Source of the DNA: an uncultured Bacilli bacterium
GTDB taxonomy: Bacteria; Bacillota_I; Bacilli_A; RF39; UBA660
Direction of reading: 5' to 3'
DNA: 64,000 nt
NCBI GenBank assembly: GCA_934120715.1
Contig: CAKOUW010000004.1
Location: 1-64,000, forward strand
Shown: positions 1-9,148 of the stretch, piece by piece
Layout: every line of letters begins with the position of its first letter
Numbering within the stretch: the first letter of the stretch is position 1
Position numbers and translations under genes: made by a program
The notes under the pieces: generated by a model
Database searches by the model: none
Told to the model about the DNA's origin: nothing
The model's input: only the letters and a program-made list of their open reading frames with translations

Positions 1-85
1 TGCTGTGTTTTTCTCAAGTTGCTCCATTAATATAACAAACATTTTTTGCCATGTCAACAGTTAATTTGAAATTTTTTCTTTTTTT

Positions 86-123
86 TACAAAAAAAGAGTA
101 AATCTTAATTATATATTACTCTT
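86..123 (-). terminator. Intrinsic terminator after the DUF402 gene
   Basis: Read on the minus strand, an 8-bp stem AAGAGTAA/TTACTCTT is followed by a T-run (the A-run at 86-95 on the plus strand). It lies about 50 bases after the stop of the 177-743 gene and is oriented to end that transcript. Confidence 0.6.
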
Positions 124-176
124 AATTTACTTTATGTTACTTCTTGAACTATTATTACATATTAATTTTTTAATAA

Positions 177-743
177 TTAACTATTATTGCTTGATACTTT
201 TTGCTTCCCATACTTTTTATAATAATATTCCACCGTCCCTGTCTCAAACGCTAGTTGCTTCTCTCTCAACATATTTATCAATTCAGACAATTCACTTTTT
301 AGAATGTAATCCAGTGTGCTGGAATATTTCATTATACTTTTATGATATCTGTACTCTCCTCTATCCAAAACTTTGAAGCTTCCATCAGGAAAAACTCTTA
401 AATCTAAATCATAATCAATATATTTTATAGTATTTTCCTCAATAATGAATGGTGAAGCAATGTTACAATAATAGTATATGCCATTTTTTTTATATTGACC
501 AATTATATTAAACCAATGGTTGTAAAAGAAATACAATACTGCGGGCTCTTTTGTTCGCCATGACCTTCCATCTGATTCTGTTACTTTTGTTTTTTCATTA
601 GTGAATATTAAATAGTCATCGTGAATTTCTGCTAAAATAGCTTCATCCCAAGAACGATGAATTTCCCCATTATGTTTATAGCTATGGATTTCATACTTTT
701 TGCCTATTATTAAATTTTCCATTATTTGTTTATTTTTTATCAT
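177..743 (-). CDS. DUF402-family protein (nucleoside tri/diphosphate phosphatase-like)
   Basis: 188 residues. The stretch KHNGEIHRSWDEA near the start and the central run of aromatic strands (LYFFYNHWFNIIGQY, YYYCNIASP, YDLDLRVFPDG) are the signature of the DUF402 beta-barrel family, which includes the Ntdp/SA1684-type phosphatases that hydrolyse nucleoside di- and triphosphates with divalent metal. The conserved acidic pair in the IDYDLDLRV region would bind the metal. The start at 743 has an AGAGGT ribosome-binding site nine bases upstream; an internal Met eight codons in is less well placed. It stands alone with its own terminator. The family is confident; the substrate is inferred from the family. 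Confidence 0.82.
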   Translation of the reverse strand: MIKNKQIMENLIIGKKYEIHSYKHNGEIHRSWDEAILAEIHDDYLIFTNEKTKVTESDGRSWRTKEPAVLYFFYNHWFNIIGQYKKNGIYYYCNIASPFIIEENTIKYIDYDLDLRVFPDGSFKVLDRGEYRYHKSIMKYSSTLDYILKSELSELINMLREKQLAFETGTVEYYYKKYGKQKVSSNNS

Positions 744-875
744 TTAATTATTACCTCTTGTTAAGACACGTTACCAGTAAAAGCCGCTGATAGCTGTATC
801 TCTCTATTTCGCTGTACATCGCTCTTTGAACCATGCGTTACATTTGAGTTCTTTCAAAATGTTTACCATTATAAA

Positions 876-1547
876 TTATTTTTCTTGCTTGTCATTTTTA
901 CGCTTGCTCTTTTTTTGTTTAGAAGCACTCTTTTTGTTTTCCTTTTTTACTTCTTTTTCTTCTATAATCGTTGCTTCTTCATGTTCACTATTAATTGCTT
1001 CTTGTATATAATTAACATTCTTTTTTATTATAGTTGTTGATACTATGTCCAATATTGAATATACAATCATAAAAATTCCAATTGTTTGCGTTATTATGAC
1101 AGCGCCTTTAAATGGATTAAACAATAGTATTACTCCACATATGACACTTATAATTGAAATAATCATAGTTGTCTTCCATTGCTGATTATTTTCTTTTTTT
1201 AATTCAAAAGCATATTGTAGCTTTGTGGCACTGTTTATAATTATTGCTACGCCTATTATTACTGGTAGTACACTCGCAATTAACTTAGGATTTTTTACTA
1301 TTAGTAATCCTAAAATTATTGTTACCACTCCATATAGGATATCAAGATCGTTTTTTCCTGATATTTCAATATTTTTTATAAATTGTATTATCGCAAATGT
1401 TCCAAGTGCTATTAATGCTCCACCTACTAGATATGATATTGCTATAATTGTTATTTCTGATTTGAATATTATTAGCAGGCCTAATATAAATAATGTTATT
1501 GATGATACAAGAGATGACCTAAAAAATTTTTTCATTAAACTATCCAT
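876..1547 (-). CDS. HdeD/DUF308-type six-helix membrane protein with a charged tail
   Basis: About 223 residues from the ATG at 1547, which has AAGGAG seven bases upstream; a longer reading from a TTG at 1574 would begin inside the ribosome-binding site and is rejected. Three pairs of hydrophobic helices carry the DUF308 pattern (SSITLFILGLLIIF, then YGVVTIILGLLIV, then SIISVICGVILLFNPF), as in HdeD, the enterobacterial acid-resistance membrane protein. The last ~50 residues form a cytoplasmic tail with an acidic block followed by a lysine-rich block. Relatives in Gram-positive bacteria are of unknown function, so only the membrane location is firm. Confidence 0.8.
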   Translation of the reverse strand: MDSLMKKFFRSSLVSSITLFILGLLIIFKSEITIIAISYLVGGALIALGTFAIIQFIKNIEISGKNDLDILYGVVTIILGLLIVKNPKLIASVLPVIIGVAIIINSATKLQYAFELKKENNQQWKTTMIISIISVICGVILLFNPFKGAVIITQTIGIFMIVYSILDIVSTTIIKKNVNYIQEAINSEHEEATIIEEKEVKKENKKSASKQKKSKRKNDKQEK

Positions 1548-1748
1548 GTTATAACTCCTTTTCTTTTTTGGCAAATCTATTATGATTTTGCATCCTTTAT
1601 TATTATATCATGTATAGTTTAAGATGTAAATTAATGAGAAAAAATTCATTAGTTTATGGTGAACTAATTTAAACATAATTGTCGGATATTGAAAAATAGG
1701 AAAACTAAGTTGCTTAAGACTTAAAATAACATTTCCTAGTAAATAAAA

Positions 1749-1955
1749 TTATTTATCTTTCTTATTCAAATTGTTATCTTCTATTGGCACAAATAATCTA
1801 CATTTACAAATGCCATCTTTAATAAATTCATCACAAGGACATAATGTTGTATCATCAATGTTTAAACGACATGGACAATGCCCATCTTTTTTTTCTAATC
1901 CCTTAATTATAATATTTACGTACTTTTCATCGGGGTTAATTCTAAAATTTTTCAT
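1749..1955 (-). CDS. Small FTR-like iron-sulfur protein (CPC-CPC-CKC)
   Basis: 68 residues starting at the ATG at 1955, preceded by GGAGGT; the longer reading from 2093 overlaps the radical SAM gene in another frame and is spurious. Three Cys-X-Cys groups, CPC, CPC and CKC, are arranged like the catalytic beta chain of ferredoxin:thioredoxin reductase, where they hold a 4Fe-4S cluster beside a redox-active disulfide. Spacing between the first two groups is shorter than in plant FTR, as in the compact versions of Bacillota. It follows the radical SAM gene by 13 bases, so the two are probably cotranscribed. The redox partner is unknown. Confidence 0.75.
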   Translation of the reverse strand: MKNFRINPDEKYVNIIIKGLEKKDGHCPCRLNIDDTTLCPCDEFIKDGICKCRLFVPIEDNNLNKKDK

Positions 1956-1968
1956 ATAGCACCTCCAA

Positions 1969-2859
1969 TCACACAATATCAGAATTAAACTCAGGAATAA
2001 AACTATCACTTTGGGTAGCCCCATCCTGAATGAATGCATTAGTGATACCAAGGTCACATGCATAATTAACCACTTCATCATATTCAATATCACTAAGACA
2101 CCTATTTAGGTTCTTATACTTAGAGCAATAATTAATAGGTGTATATTGATTCATTATACTAATAATTATATTATCACCATATGTTTTATATAGATAGGAA
2201 ATGATTTTTTTACTATCATCAACATGTCCTGGAAGTACTAGTACTCTAACTACTAAGCCACTAATAAGGAGATTATTTTCAGCTCTAAATTTTCCAACCT
2301 GCTTATACATTTCTTCAATCGCTTTGGTCGCAACTTCAAAATAGTTTTTGCAATTAGAGTACTTAACACCAAGCTGTTCATCATAATATTTTAAATCAGC
2401 CAAATAAATATCAATCATTCCGTTCATATACTTTATAGTAGAGCAATTTTCATAACTACTAGTGTTATAAACAACTGGTATTTTCAAAAGATTACCTTTA
2501 ATTTTATGTAGAACTTCCACAATTTGGGGAACATACATGGTCGGAGTAACAAGATTTATATTATGACACTTTCTGTCCTGAAGTTCCAAAAATATCTCCT
2601 CAAGTCTTTCTAGAGATATCTCTTTTCCATATCCATCTCTACTTATCTTTTTATTTTGGCAAAATATACATTTCAAGTTACAATTTGAAAAGAATATTGT
2701 TCCACTTCCGTTTTCTCCAGATATAATAGGTTCTTCCCATTTATGAACACTGTAATAAGCAACTTTAACCTTATTATTAGCTCCGCAAAACCCATTTGAC
2801 TTATATCTATTAATACCACATTTTCTAGGACAAATATTACAATTGCTTAAATCAATCAT
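1969..2859 (-). CDS. Radical SAM protein, PflA/PflX-like
   Basis: 296 residues. CNLKCIFCQN is the CX3CX2C motif that binds the 4Fe-4S cluster and S-adenosylmethionine. A second cysteine group at the very N-terminus (CNICPRKCGINR...GFCG) is typical of the uncharacterised pyruvate formate-lyase-activase-like branch (COG1313-type) rather than of true PflA. ENGSGTIFFSNC and the later MIDIYLADLKYYD match the same branch. No glycyl-radical enzyme gene is adjacent, so its substrate is unclear. It forms a two-gene unit with the FTR-like protein downstream, which could reduce or mature a cluster. Confidence 0.82.
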   Translation of the reverse strand: MIDLSNCNICPRKCGINRYKSNGFCGANNKVKVAYYSVHKWEEPIISGENGSGTIFFSNCNLKCIFCQNKKISRDGYGKEISLERLEEIFLELQDRKCHNINLVTPTMYVPQIVEVLHKIKGNLLKIPVVYNTSSYENCSTIKYMNGMIDIYLADLKYYDEQLGVKYSNCKNYFEVATKAIEEMYKQVGKFRAENNLLISGLVVRVLVLPGHVDDSKKIISYLYKTYGDNIIISIMNQYTPINYCSKYKNLNRCLSDIEYDEVVNYACDLGITNAFIQDGATQSDSFIPEFNSDIV

Positions 2860-3018
2860 TACAAACCACCATCAATATTATAATTATAATTATTTAAAAT
2901 ATCAAACTAAATTGACATTACTCATTATTCAAAACTACCGCCACATAAATATTGTCGTTTTAGTTCGAATGTGCATATAAAACTATAGTCGAACATACCT
3001 TTATTTAGGAGGAATAAT

Positions 3019-5607
3019 ATGTACAACGGACTCACTAACAAAGAAGTAATAGAAAGCAGAAAAAAATATGGAAGTAATGAAATAAGTGGTAAAAACAAAA
3101 ACAGTTTTTTTAGTCTTTTCTTAGAAACTTTAGGAGACCCTATTATAAAAATATTACTAATTGCTCTTGCTATAAAAGTTCTTTTCTTATTTAAAGACTT
3201 TGATTGGTATGAAACTGTTGGAATAGTTATAGCTATTTTAGTAGCTTCTTTAATATCTACAATTTCGGAATATGGTAGTGAGGAAGCATTTAAAAAACTA
3301 CAGGAGGAATCATCAAAGATTAAATGTAAGGCAAAAAGGGATAATAAAATTCAAGAAATATCAATTGATGAGGTTGTTGTTGGAGATTTAATTCTTCTTC
3401 AAACAGGTGATAAAATACCGGCAGACGGAGTAATAATAAGTGGGACAGTTTCTGTAGATGAATCAAGTCTTAATGGTGAAACAAAAGAAATAAAAAAGAA
3501 TGCCACCACAAATAATAACCTATATAGAGGAACTGTAGTTTATTCGGAAGAGGCATACATGAGGGTTACAAAGGTCGGCAATGACACTTTCTACGGAAAA
3601 ATGGCACAAGAACTACAGGAAAAAAGTCAAGACAGTCCTTTAAAAATAAGATTAAGGAAACTAGCTCAAATAATAAGTTGGATTGGTTATATAGGCGCTA
3701 TATTAGTTAGTATCTCATATTTATTTTCCAAAATAGTAGTGCAAAATAACTTTGATACCTCAAAAATTTTGGCTACGCTAGGCAACTTTCCACTTTTATT
3801 AAGTTATATATTGTATGCTTTAACATTAAGTGTAACAATTATTGTAGTAGCAGTACCAGAAGGTTTACCAATGATGATAACATTAGTGCTATCATCAAAC
3901 ATGAAAAGAATGCTTAAAAATAATGTACTAGTCAGAAAACTTGTGGGAATAGAAACTGCTGGTAGTTTAAACATCTTATTTACGGACAAAACCGGTACAA
4001 TTACAAAAGGTCGATTAGAAGTGGTTGGATTATTAACTACAGATGGTAGGGAGTATAGAGAAGAATTTGAAATAATTAATTATAAAAAATATCATCAACA
4101 TTTAAAAAATGCTTGTATATATAATAATGCTAGCTATATTGACGAGGAAAATAACGTAATAGGTGGTAATATAACTGATAGAGCTATACTTAAATTTATT
4201 AAAACTGCTAAACAAATGAACTATAAAAAGGTAGATAGTGTATCATTTAATAGTAAAAATAAATATTCAAAAGTAACTATAGATACTTTACCCAAAACGA
4301 CGTATATAAAGGGAGCTCCGGAAAAAATTATTCCAATGTGTAACAAGTACTTATCAGTAAATGGTATTAAATATCCCATTATAAAAAATGATAACTTGAA
4401 AAGGAATATTGAAAATAAAACAAATAAAGGAATTAGGGCAATAGCTTTAGCCTATAAAGAGGGATATGATCAAAATAAATTAGAGGACTTTATTTTGATA
4501 GGCATACTATATATAAAAGATGATGTACGCAAGGAGGCAATAGAAGGATTAAAACTTGTCAAAAAAGCAGGAATTAAAACCGTAATGATTACCGGCGACA
4601 GTAAGGAAACCGCTATAAGTATAGGAAAAGAAATTGGATTACTAGATTCTCCCAATGACATTGTTTTAACAAGTGATGATATAAAGACAAAAACAGATGA
4701 AGAACTAAAAAAAATAATTCCTAATTTAAAAATAGTAGCTAGGAGTTTGCCTCAAGACAAAAGTCGTCTAGTAAAATTATCGGAGGAAATGGGCTTAGTA
4801 ACTGGTATGACTGGTGATGGTGTAAATGATGCCCCAGCTCTAAAAAAGGCCGATGTTGGTTTTGCCATGGGAAGCGGTACAGAAGTTTGCAAGGAAGCAA
4901 GTGATATAGTTATATTGGATGACAACTTTTTATCTATTTCTAAAGCAATTTTATATGGTAGAACAATTTTTGAAAGTATAAGAAAATTTATAATATTTCA
5001 GCTAACAATAAACCTATGTGCAATAAGTTTATCAATAATTGGACCATTTACAGGAATTGAAACACCCGTAACTGTTATTCAAATGTTATGGATAAACATG
5101 ATAATGGACACTTTAGCTGGAATTGCTTTCTCATATGAGCCACCGCTAAAATCATATATGTTAGAAAAGCCAAAGAAAAAGAGCGAACCAATTATAAATA
5201 AGTATATGTATGGGGAAATAATTTTTACAGGTCTGTATTCAGCTTTGCTTTGTTTATTATTTTTGATAAGTCCGGTAATAAAAAGTTGGTATAGGTATGA
5301 TCCTGCAGACAAATATTTTATGACAGCCTTTTTTGCACTGTTTATATTTATAGGTATATTTAATAGTTTTAATGCCAGAACTAAAAGATTAAATCTTCTG
5401 GCAGATCTTAATAAAAATAAGGCCTTCTTAATTGTAATTTTATTTATTACAGTGGTTCAACTCTATTTAATTTATTATGGTGGTAATCTATTCAGAACAT
5501 TTGGGCTCACTTTAAAGGAAATTCAGTTAACTATTATTTTAGCATTTTCTGTTATTCCCATAGATTGGATTAGAAAATTAATTGTAAAAAAAAGAACAAA
5601 CAGGTAG
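3019..5607 (+). CDS. Calcium-transporting P-type ATPase (P2-type)
   Basis: 862 residues with AGGAGG upstream of the ATG. The phosphorylation motif DKTGTITKG lies near residue 325, the actuator loop reads SLNGETKE (TGE-like), and the hinge is TGDGVNDAPAL. VPEGLP in the fourth membrane segment and NMIMDTLAGIAFSYEPP in the sixth carry the calcium-ligand residues of PMCA/SERCA-type pumps. About ten membrane helices are visible. It would export Ca2+ (or Mn2+) from the cytosol at the expense of ATP. It is monocistronic, divergent from the radical SAM gene and followed by a terminator. The ion preference is inferred from the motifs. Confidence 0.93.
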   Translation: MYNGLTNKEVIESRKKYGSNEISGKNKNSFFSLFLETLGDPIIKILLIALAIKVLFLFKDFDWYETVGIVIAILVASLISTISEYGSEEAFKKLQEESSKIKCKAKRDNKIQEISIDEVVVGDLILLQTGDKIPADGVIISGTVSVDESSLNGETKEIKKNATTNNNLYRGTVVYSEEAYMRVTKVGNDTFYGKMAQELQEKSQDSPLKIRLRKLAQIISWIGYIGAILVSISYLFSKIVVQNNFDTSKILATLGNFPLLLSYILYALTLSVTIIVVAVPEGLPMMITLVLSSNMKRMLKNNVLVRKLVGIETAGSLNILFTDKTGTITKGRLEVVGLLTTDGREYREEFEIINYKKYHQHLKNACIYNNASYIDEENNVIGGNITDRAILKFIKTAKQMNYKKVDSVSFNSKNKYSKVTIDTLPKTTYIKGAPEKIIPMCNKYLSVNGIKYPIIKNDNLKRNIENKTNKGIRAIALAYKEGYDQNKLEDFILIGILYIKDDVRKEAIEGLKLVKKAGIKTVMITGDSKETAISIGKEIGLLDSPNDIVLTSDDIKTKTDEELKKIIPNLKIVARSLPQDKSRLVKLSEEMGLVTGMTGDGVNDAPALKKADVGFAMGSGTEVCKEASDIVILDDNFLSISKAILYGRTIFESIRKFIIFQLTINLCAISLSIIGPFTGIETPVTVIQMLWINMIMDTLAGIAFSYEPPLKSYMLEKPKKKSEPIINKYMYGEIIFTGLYSALLCLLFLISPVIKSWYRYDPADKYFMTAFFALFIFIGIFNSFNARTKRLNLLADLNKNKAFLIVILFITVVQLYLIYYGGNLFRTFGLTLKEIQLTIILAFSVIPIDWIRKLIVKKRTNR

Positions 5608-5610
5608 TTG

Positions 5611-5645
5611 TTTATTCACTTGAAAGAATAAATTTTATTTTTTAG
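5611..5645 (+). terminator. Terminator after the P-type ATPase
   Basis: A TTTATTC/GAATAAA stem with an 8-base loop is followed by a T-rich run, four bases past the stop codon. Confidence 0.55.
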
Positions 5646-5768
5646 GCCAGTTTGTCGTGATTTAATGGCGTTCCATTCTTATTTAGTCAGCAACTAATAC
5701 TATCACTAAAATAATTAATACAGGCAGCATATCATTTTCCAATGTCAAAAAATGTACTGTATATAATG

Positions 5769-6707
5769 CTATACAATGAAAGTGGTTTCATCAATAAATT
5801 TATAGTTAGTTTTATATTTTAATTCCCTAACTAATCTAAACAAGGCTTCATCCTTTTTCTTAGCCTCAATCATAATATCAATGTCTTGATCGTATGTTTT
5901 TATTTTTTCAATAAAGTCTATAAAACTATCGCTATTAATATAATCATGGTGGGAGCGTCTTTCTTTTTTTAATTTACTTTTTGGAGAAGAAAAATGCATT
6001 TTAGGAGTTTGCCCATTCCAACTAGAAAAAACTTTTTCAATAAAATCATCAAACTTCTCTTCACCACTATTACATAAATAATGATGATAATCAAAGACTA
6101 TGGGGACGTTAATTATATCATGTATTTTTAAGCAGTCACTAACTGTAAAAATTTTATCATCATTTTCTATAGCTATACAGCTTTGTATACATTTACTTAA
6201 TTTCTTAAAATTATTACAAAATCTAGTAATTGATTTATCTTTACCAAATGTACATCCACCAACGTGTAGCACTAGTGTTTTATAATTAATAGAAAAATAA
6301 TCTAACAAATTATAATGATATTCTAATATATTGATGCTACTATTAATGACATCTTGACGCGTACTATTAAGTACACAAAATTCACTTGGATGGAAATCGA
6401 CTCGTAATTTATATTTTTTTACAAGTCGTCCTATTTCATCATATAAGTCAGTATAATTATTAAAGTAATTAAATTGAACATCATCCTTAGTAGCAAGTGG
6501 AATTATACCCGAGGAAAATCTAAAAAAGTGAATGTTGTTTTTAATATTATAAATAAGTAACTCTTTTAAGGCTAAAAGATTAGATTTAATTATAGAATCT
6601 AACTTTTTTAGATCTTTTTCTTTACAAAAATTAGTGTAAGTATACGTACTAGATGATGTTATAGGAAGAGTTTCACTAATACAAGCATATCCAAGTCTGA
6701 TTCTCAT
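5769..6707 (-). CDS. uvsE: UV damage endonuclease UvsE/UvdE
   Basis: About 312 residues from MRIRLGYACIS, the usual N-terminus of the family; the upstream Met at 6734 would add nine hydrophobic residues and is less likely. Diagnostic stretches are RLGYACIS, FFRFSSGIIPLAT, RVDFHPSEFCVLNS, LVLHVGGCTFGK, CIAIENDD and the C-terminal MIEAKKKDEALF. These build the TIM barrel with its His/Asp/Glu metal cluster. The enzyme nicks DNA 5' of cyclobutane dimers and 6-4 photoproducts, starting an excision route independent of UvrABC. It stands alone on the minus strand. Confidence 0.93.
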   Translation of the reverse strand: MRIRLGYACISETLPITSSSTYTYTNFCKEKDLKKLDSIIKSNLLALKELLIYNIKNNIHFFRFSSGIIPLATKDDVQFNYFNNYTDLYDEIGRLVKKYKLRVDFHPSEFCVLNSTRQDVINSSINILEYHYNLLDYFSINYKTLVLHVGGCTFGKDKSITRFCNNFKKLSKCIQSCIAIENDDKIFTVSDCLKIHDIINVPIVFDYHHYLCNSGEEKFDDFIEKVFSSWNGQTPKMHFSSPKSKLKKERRSHHDYINSDSFIDFIEKIKTYDQDIDIMIEAKKKDEALFRLVRELKYKTNYKFIDETTFIV

Positions 6708-6934
6708 AAATATCACCATTTTTATTATGACCATAAAAATTTAAAATATTAAAAACCTAATATCCGAATATGAAGTAAAAAGTCAATACCTAGTATAGAA
6801 AGGTTAATAATTATAATTAATATAAATTTTTATCATATATGAGTTATATGTTTAAAATAGCTGGAATATCCATTTAAACATAACAAAATCGGATAGATAA
6901 ATATAAATAATAAGGAATTAAAAAAAATTAAAGA

Positions 6935-8008
6935 TTAAACGTTTTTATGAATTACATCTTCTTTTTCCAGTTTCTTAATCTTTTTAATTTTATTAAATTC
7001 AAGCCCATTAAAATATTCTTTAGGAATTATATAATCTTGGCCATATGAAGCAACAACCATATCTTTATCCTCATTAAAGCCTTTTAGTAACATTATATGG
7101 CCTGCTTCTCTTGTTGAAATTTTTTGCCAAGATAATCTTTTTTTGGTATGCATATGTGCTTCACTATTAAGTGGTGTTGAAACAGTTACTGAATATCCAT
7201 CTACCATTAGTTCAGCTAAATAATCCATAAATGTGTCATAATCATTATTAAAATCACTGACGACAATATGGCTGTTAAATAATTCTAAATTAATGTTATA
7301 TTGACTTATGTAATAATTACTCCAATAATTAAAATTATTAGTACATAATCCTGAAAATTTTTGAGAAATTTTTGCATCCTTGGATTCTACTTCGACATCC
7401 ATACTTTTACATATATCTTTTAGTTCTTCAAAGCTATCTACACCATCTATATTAAATTTTTCTTTTGCAGCACCAGCACAATTACCAACATAATTTGTTA
7501 TTTTAGGTTTTCTTTTATTTTTAAATAAAAGATTGCCATCAGGATCAATGCCGTCTGCCATTAGATCATTATCAAATAATTCTGTAAATGCTAAGGAATC
7601 ACTATCACATTGTTTACCTAAAAGCAACAAAGCAGCTTCTCTAGCATTCTTAAATTTATAAGTTTTATATTCGACAAACTTAATTTTCATAATTTTGTAT
7701 AATTTAGAAAATATATCTACCATAAGCTTATTACAATCTATATGGTTACGTGTTAAAATTGAAAAACCAAACGTATTTTTAAATTCTAAGTCATCAGTAT
7801 ATATACTATCAACCAATAAATTTGCAAGGGCAGCACAGGAGCATCCAGTATTAGACAATTTTTTAAGCAATTCAATCGCCTCTTCTGGACTAATATTGTT
7901 AATGTTTTTGTTAATAATGTATAAATAGTCTTTGTACTGTTTACTGTGCATAAATGGATTTTTCATTAATCGATATGGTAAAGTTTGATCTGCTTCTATC
8001 TTCTTCAT
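6935..8008 (-). CDS. Uncharacterised protein, possible papain-fold cysteine peptidase
   Basis: 357 residues, no signal peptide or membrane segment. The family is not recognised with certainty. Two islands recall C39/papain-fold enzymes: NTGCSCAALAN (Cys56 or Cys58 as possible nucleophile at a helix start) and, ~250 residues later, EAGHIMLLKGFNEDKDMVVASYGQ, a pattern resembling the catalytic His strand and the following 'SWG' strand of that fold. The large insertion between them (about residues 100-230, with NYVGNCAGAAKEKF) is unassigned. Alternatives include a non-catalytic relative. It is flanked by ~200-260 bp of apparently empty AT-rich DNA on each side. Confidence 0.6.
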   Translation of the reverse strand: MKKIEADQTLPYRLMKNPFMHSKQYKDYLYIINKNINNISPEEAIELLKKLSNTGCSCAALANLLVDSIYTDDLEFKNTFGFSILTRNHIDCNKLMVDIFSKLYKIMKIKFVEYKTYKFKNAREAALLLLGKQCDSDSLAFTELFDNDLMADGIDPDGNLLFKNKRKPKITNYVGNCAGAAKEKFNIDGVDSFEELKDICKSMDVEVESKDAKISQKFSGLCTNNFNYWSNYYISQYNINLELFNSHIVVSDFNNDYDTFMDYLAELMVDGYSVTVSTPLNSEAHMHTKKRLSWQKISTREAGHIMLLKGFNEDKDMVVASYGQDYIIPKEYFNGLEFNKIKKIKKLEKEDVIHKNV

Positions 8009-8166
8009 ATGTTCACTATCCTCACAAATAAATTATATCACAACTTGCTCAAATATTTCTAACCATAATTACTAATAACGCAGTGTTTAGCTTTGTGTTG
8101 ATTATAATTTGTGTGTGAATTTTTTTAAATAATACCTAATTTGAAAAGTAAACCTTTACCGCTAAC

Positions 8167-8204
8167 AAAAAACGATCCGGTAATTGAAAACAATTATTGG
8201 ATCG
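8167..8204 (-). terminator. Terminator downstream of the decayed HAD gene
   Basis: On the minus strand, CGATCC plus AATAATTG pair with CAATTACC plus GGATCG around a short loop, followed by six Ts. It is a strong stem positioned to end transcription of the 8268-8814 remnant. The rest of 8009-8267 shows nothing else I can name. Confidence 0.65.
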
Positions 8205-8267
8205 AAAATTATACTTGCACAATTTTAAAGGCGATTCTCAATTTTTTACTTTTGAACCTTTTCTTAT

Positions 8268-8814
8268 CTATTTTATATTATTTTCATATTTTCTTTTCAA
8301 TACTTTAATTAAATTATTTGTAACTACTTCGTAATCTCCTAATTGTCTATATTGATAGTTTATATGTTTAAAATTATTTAGATTAACTGGTTTCAATACT
8401 ATTTTGAGCAAATTTTTATAAGTTAATCCTTTAAATGGCATAGTTTTAAAATGATTTAAACGTATTAATTTATAATCATTGTGATACTCATCATCTAGTA
8501 TAACATAATTTGTTATTTCGTTATTTTTTAAGTAATCAACTACCCAAGTAAGCGTGATGGTAACTTTATATCACACAAGCTTCCTTCAAAATTTAGGTCT
8601 ATAAAATCGATATTATATATACATAATTTTTCAAATTGATATTTTAACGCTTTTCTTCTAGTCTCTACCCCGTTCATTTGCTAAGAACTTATCATAACCA
8701 CTTTGGCATTATACATTTGAACTAATAAGTTTAGAACTTCAATACTTTCTGATAAAATTTCAGAGCAACTATCATTAAGAACTCCATCTATGTCCAAAAA
8801 TATTATATTTTCAT
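8268..8814 (-). pseudogene. Decayed HAD-family (RNA-repair-associated type) protein gene
   Basis: Reading frames that continue one another encode KIIFLDIDGVLN (the HAD nucleophile motif I), ...NAKVVMISS, then METRRKALKYQFEK-like sequence, and finally VVDYLKNNEITNYVILDDE (motif IV-like acidic pair). This order is that of small HAD proteins such as the 'HAD domain in Swiss Army Knife RNA repair' family. Three lesions are visible: an extra base just after the ATG at 8812-8814 (which has AAGGTG upstream), a TAG at 8681-8683 where the family has Trp (SSW), and a frameshift near 8550 before VVDYLKNN. The final stop is at 8268-8270. The gene is very probably inactive. Confidence 0.72.
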
Positions 8815-8824
8815 AAATCACCTT

Positions 8825-8854
8825 AAAATAAAAACTTGATATTTTCATACCAAG
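8825..8854 (-). terminator. Terminator of the tRNA-Trp gene
   Basis: On the minus strand CTTGGTAT-gaaa-ATATCAAG (8 bp with one G-U pair) is followed by TTTTTATTTT, 40 bases past the tRNA 3' end. Confidence 0.7.
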
Positions 8855-8893
8855 TCTAATATTAACAAACACTCTGGTTCGACTAAATCTAAA

Positions 8894-8967
8894 TGGCAGG
8901 GGATGAGAGAATCGAACTCCCAACAGTGGTTTTGGAGACCATTATTATACCATTTAACTAATCCCCT
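8894..8967 (-). tRNA. tRNA-Trp (anticodon CCA)
   Basis: A 74-base cloverleaf on the minus strand. The acceptor stem AGGGGAT/ATCCCCT is perfect, the discriminator is G and the 3' CCA is encoded. The anticodon loop CTCCAAA gives CCA, closed by TGGT/ACCA. The T arm GGGAG-TTCGATT-CTCTC is canonical apart from one G-U pair. It has its own promoter (8985-9013) and terminator (8825-8854). A CCA anticodon reads UGG, in line with UGA remaining a stop in this genome. Confidence 0.95.
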
Positions 8968-8984
8968 AAATCAGGTACAAGGTA

Positions 8985-9013
8985 ATTATAACATAATGAA
9001 ATTAATGTTTCAA
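8985..9013 (-). promoter_or_regulatory. Promoter of tRNA-Trp
   Basis: On the minus strand TTGAAA (-35), a 17-base spacer and TATAAT (-10) end 17 bases before the mature tRNA. Confidence 0.75.
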
Positions 9014-9148
9014 TCATAAATTTATAAAAAATGTATTCTTAGAAGGCTAAACCTAAATTAGTATTTAAATAGTAAAGAGCAATGTCAACTATAAATAAAC
9101 GGGATGAAAATATGGATGAAGCATGCTAAAATAATAGTAGGTGATATG

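Noticed and set aside
744..875. Possible structured leader between the HdeD-like and DUF402 genes
   Set aside because: The stretch is less AT-rich than its surroundings and has short repeated GCTGTA pieces, but I could not find a stable conserved pairing or known riboswitch motif.
8681..8923. 80-residue minus-strand ORF starting MGVRFSHPLPFRFSR
   Set aside because: Its first third is the translated tRNA-Trp gene and terminator; only the HAD part belongs to a (decayed) gene starting at 8814.
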